From Prostheceraeus crozeri (Eukaryota; Platyhelminthes; Polycladida; Euryleptidae), in the NCBI GenBank assembly GCA_907163375.1, contig CAJQUW010012673.1, positions 1-64,000 on the forward strand: DNA of 64,000 nucleotides. Reading direction: 5' to 3'. The notes under the pieces were generated by a model. That model was given only the letters and a program-made list of their open reading frames with translations. It ran no database searches and was not told where the DNA came from. This document shows, piece after piece, positions 20,359 through 36,000 of this stretch (positions are counted from its first letter, which is position 1; each line of letters starts with the position of its first letter). The position numbers and the translations under genes were made by a program.

Positions 20359-23300
20359 GTAAGACGATGTAAATCTGTCTCAAGTTCTTTAGCGCTATCT
20401 AAGTTTTCTAGTACTCTACAAAATTTGAATTGAATTTTAGAAAATGTTAGCATTAGCTATACTTACTTTACTTTCCTTTACTTCACTTCACTTTTACATT
20501 AGTTATCAAAGATAGAAGCTCTACTTTCAAGATTTTGAGGCTTTAATTGACTATTAGACGGCAATATAGAACAGACAAAAATTAAATTTCGCCTTGTTTA
20601 TTGATAAGTGCTTCAGTGAACCTTTCAAATTTTTCGGTGCATCGGTACGAGTAGGTGTGGCTAGTGCACTGCCCTAGTATTAACCATATTCCCCAACTTT
20701 CACTCTAGTTGAGAACGCAGTAGGCGCGTTTGGCAATGGTCATTGATGATCAGTTTAGAGAATGTGCGACAAAATTTGACGATTGAAAACTATGACAACC
20801 CAGTGTTTGTTTCATACATACAGGACGAATGTTATGACAGTTCTGCTGAGCTACAGACAGGCAGCTTCATGACCGGACAGCAGTTCGTTCTGTAGAAGTC
20901 GTTCCTGTTGGAATCACAGAATTAGACCGGCCGTCTCTTCTTCTGTTTGACTAGAAAGGAAACATTGGAACATGCAATGCCTATGAAATGGCACAATCTG
21001 CTGACATAATACCATAGAAATCGAACAATGAGCAGCCAGTTTAACATTAAACACGTAAAATTGTCTGAAGTTTCAAGTTACAGTTATCAACCGGATCACA
21101 CAGCAAAGAGACACAGTTGATGTCAAGATCTACAGAGAAGTTTGTGAACATTTTTTCGTGCGCCTGCTAACTTTTTTAATAATGATCGGACTGCCCAACA
21201 TTATCGAGAAAACTTTTGCGCAATGATCTGAATTCTTCAAATCTGAAGGAATCGTGGTGATCGGAGCATTTTAAATGAATTCAGAACAATCCGCAAGCGA
21301 CGCACGACTATTTTTCCTATCTCTGCAAGGTATTAAGAAATTCTTTTTGCCCACTTAATAAGTTCCTTCATGTGCCATTGTTTTGAATCAGTTTGCACTT
21401 CTAGCAAAGTGATGCGGTTAAACAATTTAATTCTGTGGTTGGAATGATCGTATGCCAGTTCCAACTCTTTGACTTCAGTGCGTAATAGCTACCAGTATTC
21501 AATTCGCGGGTCAGACTGATGAAGTAATAATTAGAGCCCCGGATTTTTATGTGCTCGAAGACCCCGAAATACGTCTTCTTATCTTATATGACAAAGAAGT
21601 ACAAAATATGTGGACAAATGTGGACAATAGCCGCTCAATAAACAGTACTGTAAATGCATCAATTTTTCTACAAAATTAGTCTAACCTCAAATTCACGCCT
21701 GACTTAACAGCATAACCTGTCATTTATCGAATGATTTCTGAAATATGTCACCAAAATCATCCGAGAAAATTGAAGTTCTTTCCTATACTAATCCGTGTAT
21801 TGAGCTCAGTGATGTTCATCTGACCTGCCTTGACGAGCCTTGATTATTCGATCAAGTCACAAAATCTAGTCCGTTTTTGAGAAAAGAAGGGGAGGGCAAT
21901 GTTTCCGCTAGTGTGGTACATTCGGCTGAGAAACTCAGCATCGTGAGGCTGATGAGGCAATGAATAGAATTTATTGAAAACAGAAAATGACTGCTTTTGA
22001 CATTTAAAATTTACAATACGATCTGCACAAACAGTGGTTAAAAACATTAAACAAATCGAAAGATACTTCGAACAATGATATAATTTGCATTAGAAATGGT
22101 TGATTCTTACAACGTTGGCATCCAAGTCTCAAAAAACAATATCTTTGTCATGTAGAGCGGAAAAATCACCTCTTCATTGACAATCATAAGATTCGACTTC
22201 TACGTAGGTTTACATAAAACTACAAACTACAAGAAATCAAATCATTTACTGCACATTGTGTCACTGATAGTTAAAAATCATTAACATAAGCTACAGGAGG
22301 ATCGATAATTCCTTGCAAAATCATCGAGAAATTTGCAAGTGCCTGGACTTGAGGTGTTCATCTTGTGAGAGGTGGAGAAAGCCAAGAGTTTTGATGTCAA
22401 AGTTTAAATTGTTGTAGCCTAATTCATTTCGGGCAATATGCATTGACCATCGATATGCACTGACCACGAACTTAAAATTTGTATTGGTCGGTATGCTCAC
22501 TAGCTTTTAAAAAGTGTGAAAGTGTTGAAATCCAGCATAGAAATGTCTTAATAACAACCACGTCATAAAAAATTGGATAGAAATAGGAATGTGACAGGGC
22601 TGTATTTTAACAACAGCAATTAATGGAAAATTATCTGACTGGATTTAAGAAACATAGTATTAAAGCAAAGCATAGCAAGTATTAATAGAAAAAGATAATG
22701 CAATGTGAATCATGAGTAGGGGTACAGAGCGATGAGGGCAACTTGCTTCCGAGAAGCCATGATGATTTGTATTTTGACCCCGAGAATTACTAATAAGATC
22801 GAACTCGAAAGCTTCATTTTGATTCAATACATCTTCTTTTTCTAATAGTTCATGCTACTATTTTCCATGACACCCCTTCTCATAATATGCATTGTATTGC
22901 CCGTTTTCTATTTATCTTTACTACACTTTATATTACTACAATGTCTTTAGCATGCATTCTGGTCACTTGGATCCTTCAATTGCTGCAGCGAAAATTAGAC
23001 CCAATACTACCTGTCGCATCCTTTTATATTTCTATTCATTATATTTCACAATTTGCCTGTTACTTAATAACATATTTCTATATTAGATTTCTACATTTCC
23101 ACTTTTTTGAAAGCAGTAGCACTGTCAACGTGAATATTTTCAATTTGCAGTCAGTCTCTCTGATGATGGTCAATGCATATCAATTGACATCAAATTAATT
23201 GCAACAAATCATATCTGACATCATAACTCTTGACTCTCTCCACCACTCACAAAATCATGGCGTATGATCTAGATCTTATTTTCTTCATCCTTCGGTCATA

Positions 23301-23930
23301 TCAGCCGGTCAGTTGATCGCAAAATTCATATCCATATCAATCAAATCGTGAAAGATAGAGGATCATTAGAAAGAACAACAAACCTTGTCTTCAGAATAAA
23401 CGTCGATTATCTGAAACCAACCCACATGCGATGACAATGAGAAATTGAGAGAGCTTTAGGTCAGAATGAAAAATAAGGTGGAATTGCTTTGATACCAACT
23501 CATTGATGAGAAAGAACCCTTTGTTGCATGAAATAACGGACTGTGATCATATTGTTCCATGAGACCCGCGAAGAATGATGGATTTTCAATGTATGATTTA
23601 TTCAGTTTTGACTCAACAATGATCTCAACTCAAAATTCAGTTTTGACTCAACAATGACCATCATTCACAAAGGAATTTCTCAAAATAATATGCTGTCCCC
23701 TAATCGAAAAGCGGTTAAAGTGTTAATAACTATTCTGATTTGAAAAGACGTTCTTCGTTTTCATGAAAACATCATTGACAAAGAACCAGTCTGGAACAAG
23801 CGAGTCGTGAAAGAATCCTTATGGACTCATAGGTTTGGCTCATGCAAAAAGTGAAGCATTCGCTTTTAAGTGATCACACAGTGTGATGCTTGGAAGTTTT
23901 ACTGTCCTTTTTTCTTTTCATTTCAATTTT
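20359..23930. other. Intergenic DNA, nothing recognised
   Basis: About 3.6 kb downstream of the FBXO16-like gene. Frames are short and AT-driven. A small direct repeat (ATTCAGTTTTGACTCAACAA twice, 36 bp apart) lies at about 23600-23660. Confidence 0.4.
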
Positions 23931-23939
23931 GCCACTTGA

Positions 23940-23945
23940 TTTATT
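23940..23945 (-). terminator. Polyadenylation signal AATAAA
   Basis: Minus-strand AATAAA lies 16 bases after the stop codon of the FBXO16-like gene. It implies a 3' UTR of only about 40 nt if used. Confidence 0.5.
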
Positions 23946-23961
23946 GACATTTAAAGTTTAC

Positions 23962-24011
23962 TCACGACGTAAGCCAGCTGCAGTCTGTCTCATTCATTTC
24001 CTGATGGTCGC
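23962..24011 (-). CDS. FBXO16: FBXO16-like terminal exon
   Basis: Begins after GATGCAG, completes the split codon to Ser and encodes DHQEMNETDCSWLTS then TGA. Phase agreement and the nearby AATAAA support it as the last exon. Confidence 0.8.
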
Positions 24012-27000
24012 CTGCATCGATTGAAATTGATTGAAATAAATCGCATGTTGAAAATCCATCCTTTTCCGCAAGAACCCTTAGTGTGAATCGATAAGTCTTT
24101 TGTCGATATTCATGTGTGAAAAGCTCGATTAAATTCATTAAACCTATTATATAATTCCAATTTCGACGGCCCATGAAAGGATAGCATTATTCATCGGGAT
24201 TATGATCTCCAGAGATGCACAAGTAGTACCTTGGATACAGACTTACTTGGAAGATCGCGCTCCGTTCGATTTGGACTTCGATTTCGCACTTTGAGAGCAG
24301 CAGGAGCGGCAGGACGGGGATAGGAAGAAACAGGGACGATTTGATTGGCTGGCACAGTGTTAGTCACTCCATGTGACGCATTGTTGGGTTGACTGTGACG
24401 TCGCGCTGAACCACCAGGATAATTGTTGGGATCGATCACGTCTGTTTGGAGTTTCTGTAATAAATCAGGAGAAATTCCAGATGACTTTGAAGGTTCATTG
24501 ATAATTGAAATAAAGTAAGGTTCTCACCCCATTTGTAGAAATGATTTTTGTTCGATTATGATTTTGTTCAGCCTTCTTTCCTGACAGAGGCCTGGCTTTA
24601 GCAGACTGCCGTGTAGAGGTTAATGATCGTCTGTAAAGGAAATGAAACGCGATTGGGTGGTCTTCACACTTTCCTTCATTCTGAAATAATGATCACTTCA
24701 TCATTCTCTCTCTGTAAACACGACGTACCGGTACCGCTTGACCATCGAGTGGATTAGTGGAACATGTGAAGAAATTATTTCATTGCCTCTTATTCCTTGC
24801 TAGTGCTTTCGCAACACTTAAACCATTAAAAATTTAAATTAGACACCGTATTTTCTCGAATCTACTCGAGGGTGGTTTGCATGAATAAATTCTCTAGGTT
24901 GAAACTTAATTGAATCAAGCTTCAGTGACGAAATACAGAGATTGTGTACACTACACATAGATTATGAAGCGGAATACGAAAGGGAAGAAATGACAGCGAC
25001 AGAATTAGTGAATTGCAAGAATTAGAACAATAAGCATTTGTTGAATGACGATGTGGTGCTGACCGCTATAGATCATTTTAGATCGTCTTCTATGAGCACT
25101 TATTAGTAATATATTTATTGAGCTATTATCGATTATATCATTTCAGTAATAAGTGTAATTCATGCTTGAGATAGCTATGAGAATACATTTCTTAAACAAG
25201 TAGTCATGGTAAGCAACACCGTGGGCAGTAAAATAATTATGATAAATGTTACGTTGATTAGCCTATATAAAAAGTCAGAAACTTATTAGTTGGGTCAACA
25301 CTTGAACAAACATATTCATCCACAGTCATTGTTAGACAGTAGAAAACATCAGCTTAAATGCTTTCACAATCCAATGGCAGTGGTTTTATAGTGAGATTCG
25401 TAAAGGCCCCATAATCGATGTGCAGCTCTATTGGACGGTGAGTTGTAAGATTATTTTTTTAGTTCATGAGCGGGTTCTATTCGAGAAATTAGCGCGAAAC
25501 ACTAACATATTTACGTTAATCTCATAAGAGACCCAAAAGCATCCTCTTATTTGTAAGATGGCCCCAAGAAGAGGTGATTCTTCATTCTATTCATCAAAAA
25601 TTGCTTTATTGGTCTCAAGCTAAGAAAAGTTGTGTAAAAATACATACAGCCCTCTATGCGTTTCGAGCACTCGCTCTTTTTGAGGAGGAGAGATTCGCTA
25701 AAAACCTACTACTCCCCGACTATATTCGGTCAAATATACATTGCTTAGCTATACATCACGTACTCAAATATCGAGATTTTTATCAAACTTGAACTCGACC
25801 CGAACACAATCGGGTTTGGGAGCTGACTGCGCACCTCTGGTCTGTATTCATTCATGAGAATCAGAATAAACTTCCTTACATCTTCTTCACTTTCTCCACT
25901 TCGTCGTCGTTCTGTAAGTAATTGTGTCGCCATGTATCAATCGGTCTGGGATCAGGACCCCTCCAAGGCAACTGTCTCCGAGACCTCCGCGCCGATGCGT
26001 GCTTCTCGGCTGCTTCCTCCGTCAACTTGATCGTGCTCTAGACATAAAGAAACACGTTGCAATTCAACAGCTATTCATAAACAAAATCATCACTCAGAGA
26101 ACTCTGACGTCACTAAAGAAACAAAATCGTGACTTCTTGAAAGCTTTATTCTATGTTTGAGATTGACTGTTTTATCTTAGAGTACACAGAACACTTGGAC
26201 TGCAACATCCACACGCGTCGAACAGGTTGTTGCAGACCTAGTACACCCAATATTTTCCTATTTCATATTTTGGAAATTTTACATAAATTTTGTCTTCATA
26301 CTTCGACATTTTTTTGTTCTTCTGCTAAGATATCCTATTTTTGTTGTTCACATAAAAAATGTTCTGCCTCTGTAAAAAAAGGTCGTATTCCATTTTTTGA
26401 CATGAGATGCTGCATCTCCTCGTAATCTCAACAGAGTGCCTCCAACCTAGTATTATAACTCACCTGTTCTGCGACATGCATTTTCTAAGATATTTGCATA
26501 TTTTTCTCAAAAAATTGTAAATCAAAAGTCAATAAACCTTTATCTTACTGATAGCTTTTAGCTAGTGCTTTAATCATGATATAATGGGATATCATAAAGA
26601 TAAGGTGAAAAGCGGACTGTGATGTTCTCAAATAACTATCAAGGAGTATATTTAAAAGAACATTCTATTTTTTTCGATTAGGAAACGACAACTTGTGAAA
26701 AAACAGGCGTTGAGGGCCGTACAACAATTATGTTATTACCTAGGGCAGGAGGTTCAAGGCAATTGAGGGATCGATTGCTTGGAGATAAGGGTTAGCGAAA
26801 ACGATTGCGCAATCGACGAAAAATCCACCGGAAGATCAAATGTATTCTTCACAACAATAACGAAAATTAATCATTATAAATGTACAATGTACATGTTCAT
26901 GTGAATTATTGATAACATTAACTAAAACATTTTTAAAAATATCTTCAAGCGACGATTGAAGAGAACGATGAGCATTTATAGAAAAAAGGAGATCCAAACT

Positions 27001-30000
27001 TCACCATCCCATATAGCTGAAAATATCTTTGACATTTTACAAGCGCAATATGACTGAGATAGATTTAAAATGTTAGAACTCTCTTGAGGCACTCGTAAGA
27101 AGATTATATAGAAGACATTTTAAAATGACTTCTACATGCAATGTTTCGTAGGTTTCATTCCCTGTAGCCTTTAGATTTAGGAGATTTGTCACATACCGCA
27201 TATAGAGTTGGAAGATATACATACATTTCAGATTTTTTGTGCTCAACTTCATTCGATTTGGAGAATTTTGATGTATGATACTCAAATGCATTGAAAGAAG
27301 TCATGACTACTATCAAATGTCTAAAATTGAAAACTGGTGCATGATGCTTGCAGCATATCATAAAGCGTTTGTTGAAAGGGGTTCCCTACGAAAATTAGTT
27401 AATTAGACATGTAGGGAGGCGGTACGTGAGCGTTAAATAGTCGGTAACGGGTTTGATGAGGCGATTCAGGAACCGATGATTGAAGATGGGGAAGATTATT
27501 TTAAAGTCGAAAAATTGTGAAATTGTTGCATGGCCATTTATAATCATTTATCGTCAATGTCATTTTTGAGTGAACAAAAATTGCGTGATTTACTTATTTT
27601 AAATTATTTAAGTGCCCTTCTACCAGCGGAATATGTAGGCCTACATATTTTCCCACATTCATCACATCTTTGCACAAATTACATCAAATGTCGATCTGCA
27701 ATAACCAGCAGTTGCTTCTGTAGACAGCAGTACAATAATTTACTCCTTAATTATCATTTCATTCGTTATTTATTAATTTATTTCTATAATTATTGTTTAT
27801 TTCGAATTCAAATTGCAGCATTAATTTGAACGATTAACAAACCAGATCGGCTTAAGTGCCATTCAACTCAAATCGGGCTGAAATCTAATGAAAAATCCGA
27901 CGAAAGTATAGGATAAATTGAAAGTAACAAGAGAAATACAAAACTGTATAACCGAAATCAAAAATGTCTTATTGAACCATTATCACTTGCTTTTGATAGT
28001 TTGGGTATCCTCTGCCGTTTGAGTATACTTTTTCCCAATAATTCATCATCCTATTCAAGATGAAGAAACAAAAACATTCATATTAAATGCGATTTCATTC
28101 ACGGTCTGTAAGTAATATAAAATGAACTAATAATTTGCTTCTTTTTTAGCATTTCGTGAATGCTTGAATATTCTCGCATTTCAAGTATGTATACACATCC
28201 TATGCATGTAAAGGAATATTGAAAATCACTTTGCTAGCTCATTATTTCACTTGTAATGATGTTAGGGCATTTTTATGCGGGAGCAAGTGAACATCGATCC
28301 CCATAACTAGAAAATGAAAGAACTTTCTAATAGAAAATTACTAATAAATTGCATAAATTACAAAGACTACTTATTGGTCTTCTGTATTGCCTGTGAGCAA
28401 ATATGTTATCAACTTATCGAATTGAATGAAGATTGCATGTGGAAGTCGACATAAATAATTGTAAAAAAATATGATAATAATTGTATTGATCAGCATCTGC
28501 ATATTTTTCCTGATTCTTTTCTATCAAAAAAATTAAATGAATAATCTGGACCTTCCTATGCGGTAATAACAATAATTGTAAAGTCACCGTAAATTTACAT
28601 TCCCGTGTAGAAAATTAGAAGACATACATATTACTTGTAAATTATTGAACAATACAAAATAAATAACAACAAATCGTGCGAGGAACACATCATTCGAACA
28701 TCAAGTGTCATTCTGTGTCATTCAAGTGGCAAGCTGCCTCACCAATTTCAAGTGGCGTAGACCCGGTTGATCAAAATGGGATTCTGACTCCACTATATCG
28801 GGATCAGGAAGCTGATAAGAATGATGCAGTATTGTACGATAGGATAGATATCTTCAAATTATAATCTACAATAGCCTTTAAAATTGAACGTTTCAAATGA
28901 GGCCATAATTAATCGTTCTGTATTCATGGTCGGATCTGTGATTCTTCACGCATCTGTACGGGTCAGTGACAGCTTTTGTCTCCAACTTGTGAAATAACTT
29001 TCGTCATTCTGGAGAATTCAAGAGAGGACTAATAGCCATTGCTAAAAGAAACAGAAATCAGAAACATTCAGATGAGACAAAAATAACAGGCCATGTGTGT
29101 ATATCACCTGAGAATCTGATGGAGAGATTCATCTGTTGGATTCTGACAATCCATGTTGCATTGTTGTGAAACAGACTGTGAAAAAGTGTTTCCGCTAAAT
29201 ATGTTTTGAACACTATATATAAGTCTTCAATTCACAATCCATTCAAACAAGCCAGACACATGCGACATGGGGGATTGCACAGTCATTGTCAGTCATTACA
29301 TGCATGCAGTGGCAAGAATCTTGACATTCCAGTAAACAGCGGATAGATAAGAAGGTATAGCAATGCAAATCTGACAATTTCTTCTTATTGGAATCAGGAT
29401 CATTCATTTCACAGTTAATACGCACACATTATGAAAAATATCAAAATTAGACTAAACGCAGACTTGGAGATTGTCTTGCAGTACACACATACGTGTAATA
29501 ATAATTTGGTAGACATATCTGTACAAGCCTAGTAAATTGTGGAGAATTTCTCCTTTTAACATTCTTAGATATTGTGAACAATGTCTTACACAATCGCCTA
29601 CACGCACACAAAGGAAAATGCGAGCGTATGAGGAACTTGAGGTTACAAGGGGTTTGCTTACATACCGCTGTCATATATGGTACTAGTAAACCAATTTGGT
29701 GAATTAGATATTTTCAGAATTTAATTCTTTTTCAGTAAATTCGTATTTGCTGTTTAGCTACGGTTCACCACATTAACACGTGAAAACCGTTACTTAACAT
29801 TCTATATAATAGAAAATTCATAGCAAGTAATGGAAATTACAATAACACAATTGAGCTCGCGATCTGGATTTAACATCTTTGCGTGTCTGAGCTACGTGTA
29901 TATTGGTGCTTTAGTGTGCATCACGTTGTTTTATTGAAGCTAATAGAAAACTGATGCTGCTTCAATTCATACGAGTAGTGCTGACAGTGACCATCGATTA

Positions 30001-33000
30001 TCCAATACGTCCGCTCTAAACCACAGACACTATCGACACTGCTTTAAGAATGTCCGAACACTATGAGCAGCCAAGGCATTCAAGAGATTTGATATCCAAT
30101 TTTAGAACGGAAAGTGCTCCACCATGAAGTGGAACCAAATGTTTGTTTGCTGTTAATACAAAACAACATGCACATGCATCCCATGTGATATACATGCACC
30201 GGTTAATGCTTAATCAACATAAACGAGTTCTGGTTATCCATCGTCAGATTCAACTTCTCCTTTACATGGATCATTGTCAGGAGCAATTTCGTCGCCTTTC
30301 ATCGCTTCACTGTCTGTGGCAAAGTGGCATGTGGTAATTCCACACTTAGTAATCACATTATTGTCTTTAACTTGATATCGAATATAGGCTCACAACGGCT
30401 GGTGACAAGTTTTTCCACATCTACAACATCATGGTGGCTTGACTAAATGGTCGTTCTAAGGATGCTGAGGACACGGATACCGAAAAAATAATGTTGGCAC
30501 ATGTGATAATTTTGAAATACAGTTCCTTGACCGTGTGATATTGAGTCAGAAGAATGCTAGTACACCCCTGGCTGTTGACGCTTGCAGCCAGGAATCGGTG
30601 CTTTGAGCGGTGTACCATAGGTATCGAGAAATTATCAATCAGCTAGATAATAAGAACGAATGTGTCACCTCAACTTCATTATAAGTTGCTTCACATGCTC
30701 AATGCGCCACTAGTCGAAATACATTTTCAGATCGAGTTCAGTTGAGGTCTCGTGATGTTTTACATTTATATTATTGAATTAGCTACAATTTGTAAAAATC
30801 AAAATTTTCGATATCCATCTATGGAGATCTCCACAGCAAGGCTGGAAATTTGACACATTATACAGAAAAGGCTATATACATCATAAGGAGCAGTTCTCTT
30901 AGACCACTGCTAATGACACGAAAACTTTCAAAACTTAATTAAATATTTAATATTTGCTTGACAAACTTCAACATTGGTGAGCTAAGGCAAAATGGATATT
31001 TTCTCAAAGTTCTCAGGGACAGCGAATTTCGTTGATCTGATGACAGATTCTTGTCAAGGAGTGCTTAAGTGGTTGACTTGAGTGATGATAAAAATCGCTC
31101 CGTTTATTCGTCTATTTATCAGATAAAACCTCGTTATGTTTTTCGTTTTTTACTTCCTGTTTGAACATTCATTTTTAAAAGCGTGTTTAAATGAAAATAA
31201 TTCCGTTGAAATCGAGAAAATGCAAATAAAAGCAAAAAGTCTAAATAGATACGTATAGTAGGTTGACAATATTCCGTCAAATTCTATGCATAACATCGGG
31301 AGGGGGGCAAGCTGCCCACATTACCCACCCAATAAGTACCCTGAGTCACCGATTAGGTCTACCTGATAGTCTGCATCACCGATTAGGCCTACCCGATGTG
31401 AAATACAGGGGATTAAATGCCTGAAATTGACTAATCACTTGTGTTAGTGATACGAAATCGAAATTAAGGTGTTTTGGGAATTTCGGTCTTATCGCTTTAT
31501 TTGGTGCATTGCACTTCATGTTCTACATTTGTCAAAATGATTTTTCAAACACAAAACAAATGAATCTTTGTTTGAATTTATTCTTGCAGTAGAGCACATC
31601 TGAAAAGTGTCGGTTAGTGAAGTTCGATGACTGAAGAAAGACATTAGTGACGCCTGGACTTCAACATGTTCGCTCTGATAGCGGGTTAAATGCCACAGAC
31701 TCTTAAATAATCTCTTCACAAATAGAAAGTTAGTTATTTCTATGCAAAAATTAAAAGTAGCAACTTTTAAGTGTTAAAAGACCGTTCTGGAATGTTTTAT
31801 CTTTTAACTTGAATTTGATGGATAGAAAGTCACACGCTACTTGTTACGTTGTATGTATTGTACACAGCATTTCGACTGTCTCAGTCAATGACAAAGGTGT
31901 ATTCAGATTTATACTTCAACAATACACACAAAACAGCAAGCAGTCTTTTGGCTCTTTATCTTTTAAATTCATAATTAATAATTCAAGATTTAAAATCATT
32001 CGTATAAACATGTACATGTATCTGCATCAAATGGGATTGCACTCCTGCAATTGTGGCAACGTTCAAAAAATTCATCGAATGCATTTGCACTTTATAAGTC
32101 AGGCAACATACGCGCATATTTGACACATATTTCATGCAACGTTTTCCTGTTAGCATATACTATAACCTCCTGGTAAGAGCTAGATATTCTAAGAAAGCTA
32201 ACATATAAAATACACATGAAAGCGCATAATATCACACGCATGCAACATTTGCAGTCTGATCGAGAACACGAAATTATACGAATTAAGACTACAAACATCA
32301 TTCTTGTACTTTTAAATTAATACAAACAAAAATAATGAGCCTCCTTCTCCGTAATGTTAAACTTTCGACAAAAAGTGCACCAGCGCAAAAATTTACAAGA
32401 TATGCATCACATGCAATATATGCAGATATGCACGTGTATCTATATATTGCAACAAGATACTCAAGTAAATATGCATGACATTCTGCAATCGCGCAATTAT
32501 TACAATGTCTACCACCTTTTGATAACTCAGATACTTACGATCTCTTCCATATCTACTGCCTCCTGTGAAGTGATAAAGAAGATGAGATGATAAAGGACTG
32601 TACATAAAATACTTGATATCAGCTCAAATCCTTAACACTGAACATAAACTTCAAATTGCCTCTCTATCCGATTAACTTTTCTTCTCTTCGCTTGTCACAT
32701 AAAACATACTTCATAATGCTACTGTTCAATTTTAAAAGTACATCTTTTAATCATGCATATTAGATCAATAGGAAATAAAATGACCAGCCAAATCGAATTT
32801 CTAATTTAGTTAAATTGCCATGTGAAAACTGCCCTCTGGTGACTGTGGTGAATTACCAGCTTAGAGAATATCATTTTCAATGCATACATGCAGCAACTAT
32901 CTAATAATATCTAAATATATATAATAAATTGTTATCTAATAATAACAATCAAATTGCGATAATTGTTTTGATCAAAGCTTATTTTAGCTTTCAGCTTTTG

Positions 33001-36000
33001 TATAAAATATTAATAAATAACCAATGTTCTAATTTACATGAACATCAGTCATCAAAATAAAAGTTTAGGAGAATTCAACAGATACTGAAAGATTTATGTA
33101 CCCGGAGTCAATTGTGTGAATGTTCAATGAATGATCCTGAACTATGCTTAACAAGGATCATCGCGATAATCAATGTAAATATTATTCAACATGGTAGTGA
33201 CACCGCCGATAAATGACATACTGGTCAAAAACGGATCACCAGCACTGATTCCTGATAGTGAATGATAAATGATATACTGTTCGAAAGCGGATCACCAGCA
33301 CTAATTCTTGATGGTGAAAGATATATGACATACACTGGTCGAAAACCGACCACCAGCACTGATTCCTGGTGGTAAAAGACGAATTATTTCTAGAAAAGGG
33401 ATCTAAGGAAAAGTAACACTCTTCAAGAGTTTCCATGACGTTTTACTTAACACAAACATGATGCATGCTGGATGATCAGCTCTAATAGGCTTTACAGACA
33501 AATCAAATTCTTACAATAGCATGGATTTTGGCCAAAAACGCCACTGATGGCTTGATTATCTGTCGAGAGTTAAATCTCGGGTAGGAGACAAATTATCAGT
33601 CACTCCATGAAAAACACGCCTTTATTGACACAATTGAGATTATTATGAAATAAATACATGAATACCGTTAAGATGGCGTCCGTGGATGACGTATTTCTTC
33701 ATCGAATAGTTTTATAGGACACCACAAGATATTTCTTTATTCCCCTGAATTATAAGCCATTTAACCAACTTAAACATTTTCAGGTTCCGTTTGCAATTCA
33801 CCGTCAAAATAGATGAAAATATTACATATACTACACAATGTCATCAAATTCCCGTCTCATGCTCTGCTACAACTTTACCAATGAGCTGTCATGAAACATC
33901 AGAAATGGGTTTATGGTAGGTATTCATCCCATATTTACAACGGATGCAGTAGGCCTAGTCATACAACACTTAAAAATCAATATTCTTTTAAATGCTCTAA
34001 ATAATTTCTTTACGATGGTGTCTTAGTGTATAAAACAGTGGCGGCTCTATGGATTTCTGTTAGGTCATGCTCATCAATTTTTACTGGCTGACGAAATAGG
34101 GATAGTCAAACACAGTTTCAAAAGTTTTACAACTTCGGGCAAGCTCTTTTGTAAATCCTCAGAGAAAATGAATTTTAATAAGTCTTTCAATGGTTTCTTG
34201 AAGTCATCATCGTGATAAATAAATTTTAATTCATTTTGGAGACGACTTATATCAAAAAAATCTTCATATGCAGATTTTAGAGATCGGAGTAGATGGTGAG
34301 GGAAATCCCATTGATAAGAAGAAAAGAAATTCATGTCCAGGAGGCTCAGAAATTCAAAATCTTTGTGATCACGAAAGCGTGCTTCCATACCTTCAGAAAT
34401 TGTGTCATGATTTTATTCATGATGTGCATCATTTTATGTCATGATGACATCTCATGATTTCACTACACCGATAAAATCAGCAGATTGCCGTCCAATCAGC
34501 TACCGTTAGTTGGTTGAAACGAGCTATACGTATCATTTGTGCTTCCCGTCCACGGCATGAGATGGAGTATGTAAATCGTCATCCGCAGATTTTGCTATCG
34601 TTCTCCCGTCAGATGATCCGGCCAATAACAAATGAGGTATGCTCGAATTGACTTGCGTTCCCCTGAATTTTTTAGAATAAGTTAGCTACTTGATAAATCT
34701 TAATTGAGTATGACCTTAATATCACAGCAACATGATCTGACATAGTAATCAAATGTTGTCAAAGCTTGAAAATGATGTTGGAAGTTTTTTTGTTGATTCA
34801 AAACTTTCCCTTTCTTGTGGTTGGCATCGTTGATTTGTGTGGAGGAAAATTAGACAAAATACTTCGTCATGCTGAGCATGAAGGGCATGATCGCTAAAGC
34901 CGCCACTGGTATAAAATGAGTTTTCTTGAAAAAAATCAAATGTAATTTGCGGGCGTTCTATGTATCGTGTGAGGTCGAGAGTGGTACCATTAAAACCGCG
35001 TTCATTTCTTCTTAAACTTGGTCACTTATTTGGGTGCCCTGCAGATGACGTTGTCCCAAAAGATGGGAGTCGATATGATAGAAAAAGTTGCCACTCAGCA
35101 TCAATGGGTTGAGCATCGTATATTTCCATTTTCGGCTACGTGCCCAATTTAAGCATGTCGCGATTAAAATCGGGTGAAAATCGTAGTCCAATGTGGGATT
35201 TATAGAACACGCGACTGCAAAAGAGCACTGAAGGTGTCGTGCAGCCGCGCCCCGTTTTGACATTGATGTTCCAATGATTCAATCGTTAAAATGCTGTTCA
35301 ACACAATTGGCGTAAACGCTCGATTCAGTTGATGGTCAGTTCTCACCAACTTGGCCATCTTGTTACTATAAACAGCAGTTTAAAATTTGAATTCCACTTG
35401 TAAGAAATTGATTTTTTTCACTATCTATTGGAAATTCACAGACAGTGTTGGAGCATGTTAGATTGCATTGGAATAGTCTAGCGGTGTTGAAAACTAGTCT
35501 CTGTTGCTATTAGCAAGCGGATTGTGCTTGTTAGTAAAATAATCCTTTTATTATCAACAATGACCTGTGCCGCCTATAGAACAGAGCCATAATAGAAAGC
35601 TTGGGGTGGGGCAGCCTTCACAAACTCGCAACTCTCACAAGATAAGGATTCGTAACCTCTAGTGAGAGCGGTGGTACCTTCCGAGGTGGACAGACTCGAA
35701 CCCTAGACCTTTTGTACTCCCGTACCGAAGCGCGGCCTTTAACCAACTGAGCTATCCTACCACCTTATGCTTGAAGCACAATGAGTCTTTAAATGCTAGC
35801 AGCAACGATTGACCGTCAATGCTAGCAGTCGTGACTGTTAAGCATTTCTGCAAATATTTCCGCCATTTTTCATGGTATGCATATCCGATTGATTTATGCC
35901 ATAGGATATGTTCTAATCGATAAGATGTATCTATCTGCCTGCTATGTAAATGTACTTTCCACTGTATATTTCCCAAATTTCAGTCACACTTCGCAGTAAC

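Noticed and set aside
22887-23198. Hydrophobic 103-codon frame resembling a membrane protein
   Set aside because: AT-rich composition alone gives Phe/Ile/Leu/Tyr runs; no conserved motif, and an overlapping frame looks the same.
33209-33378. CRISPR-like array
   Set aside because: Three adjacent 56-58-bp units without unique spacers in a eukaryotic intron; an ordinary tandem repeat.
35690-35765. Functional tRNA gene on the minus strand
   Set aside because: A and B boxes are present, but the anticodon arm does not fold cleanly and a SINE body continues after the tRNA-like head.
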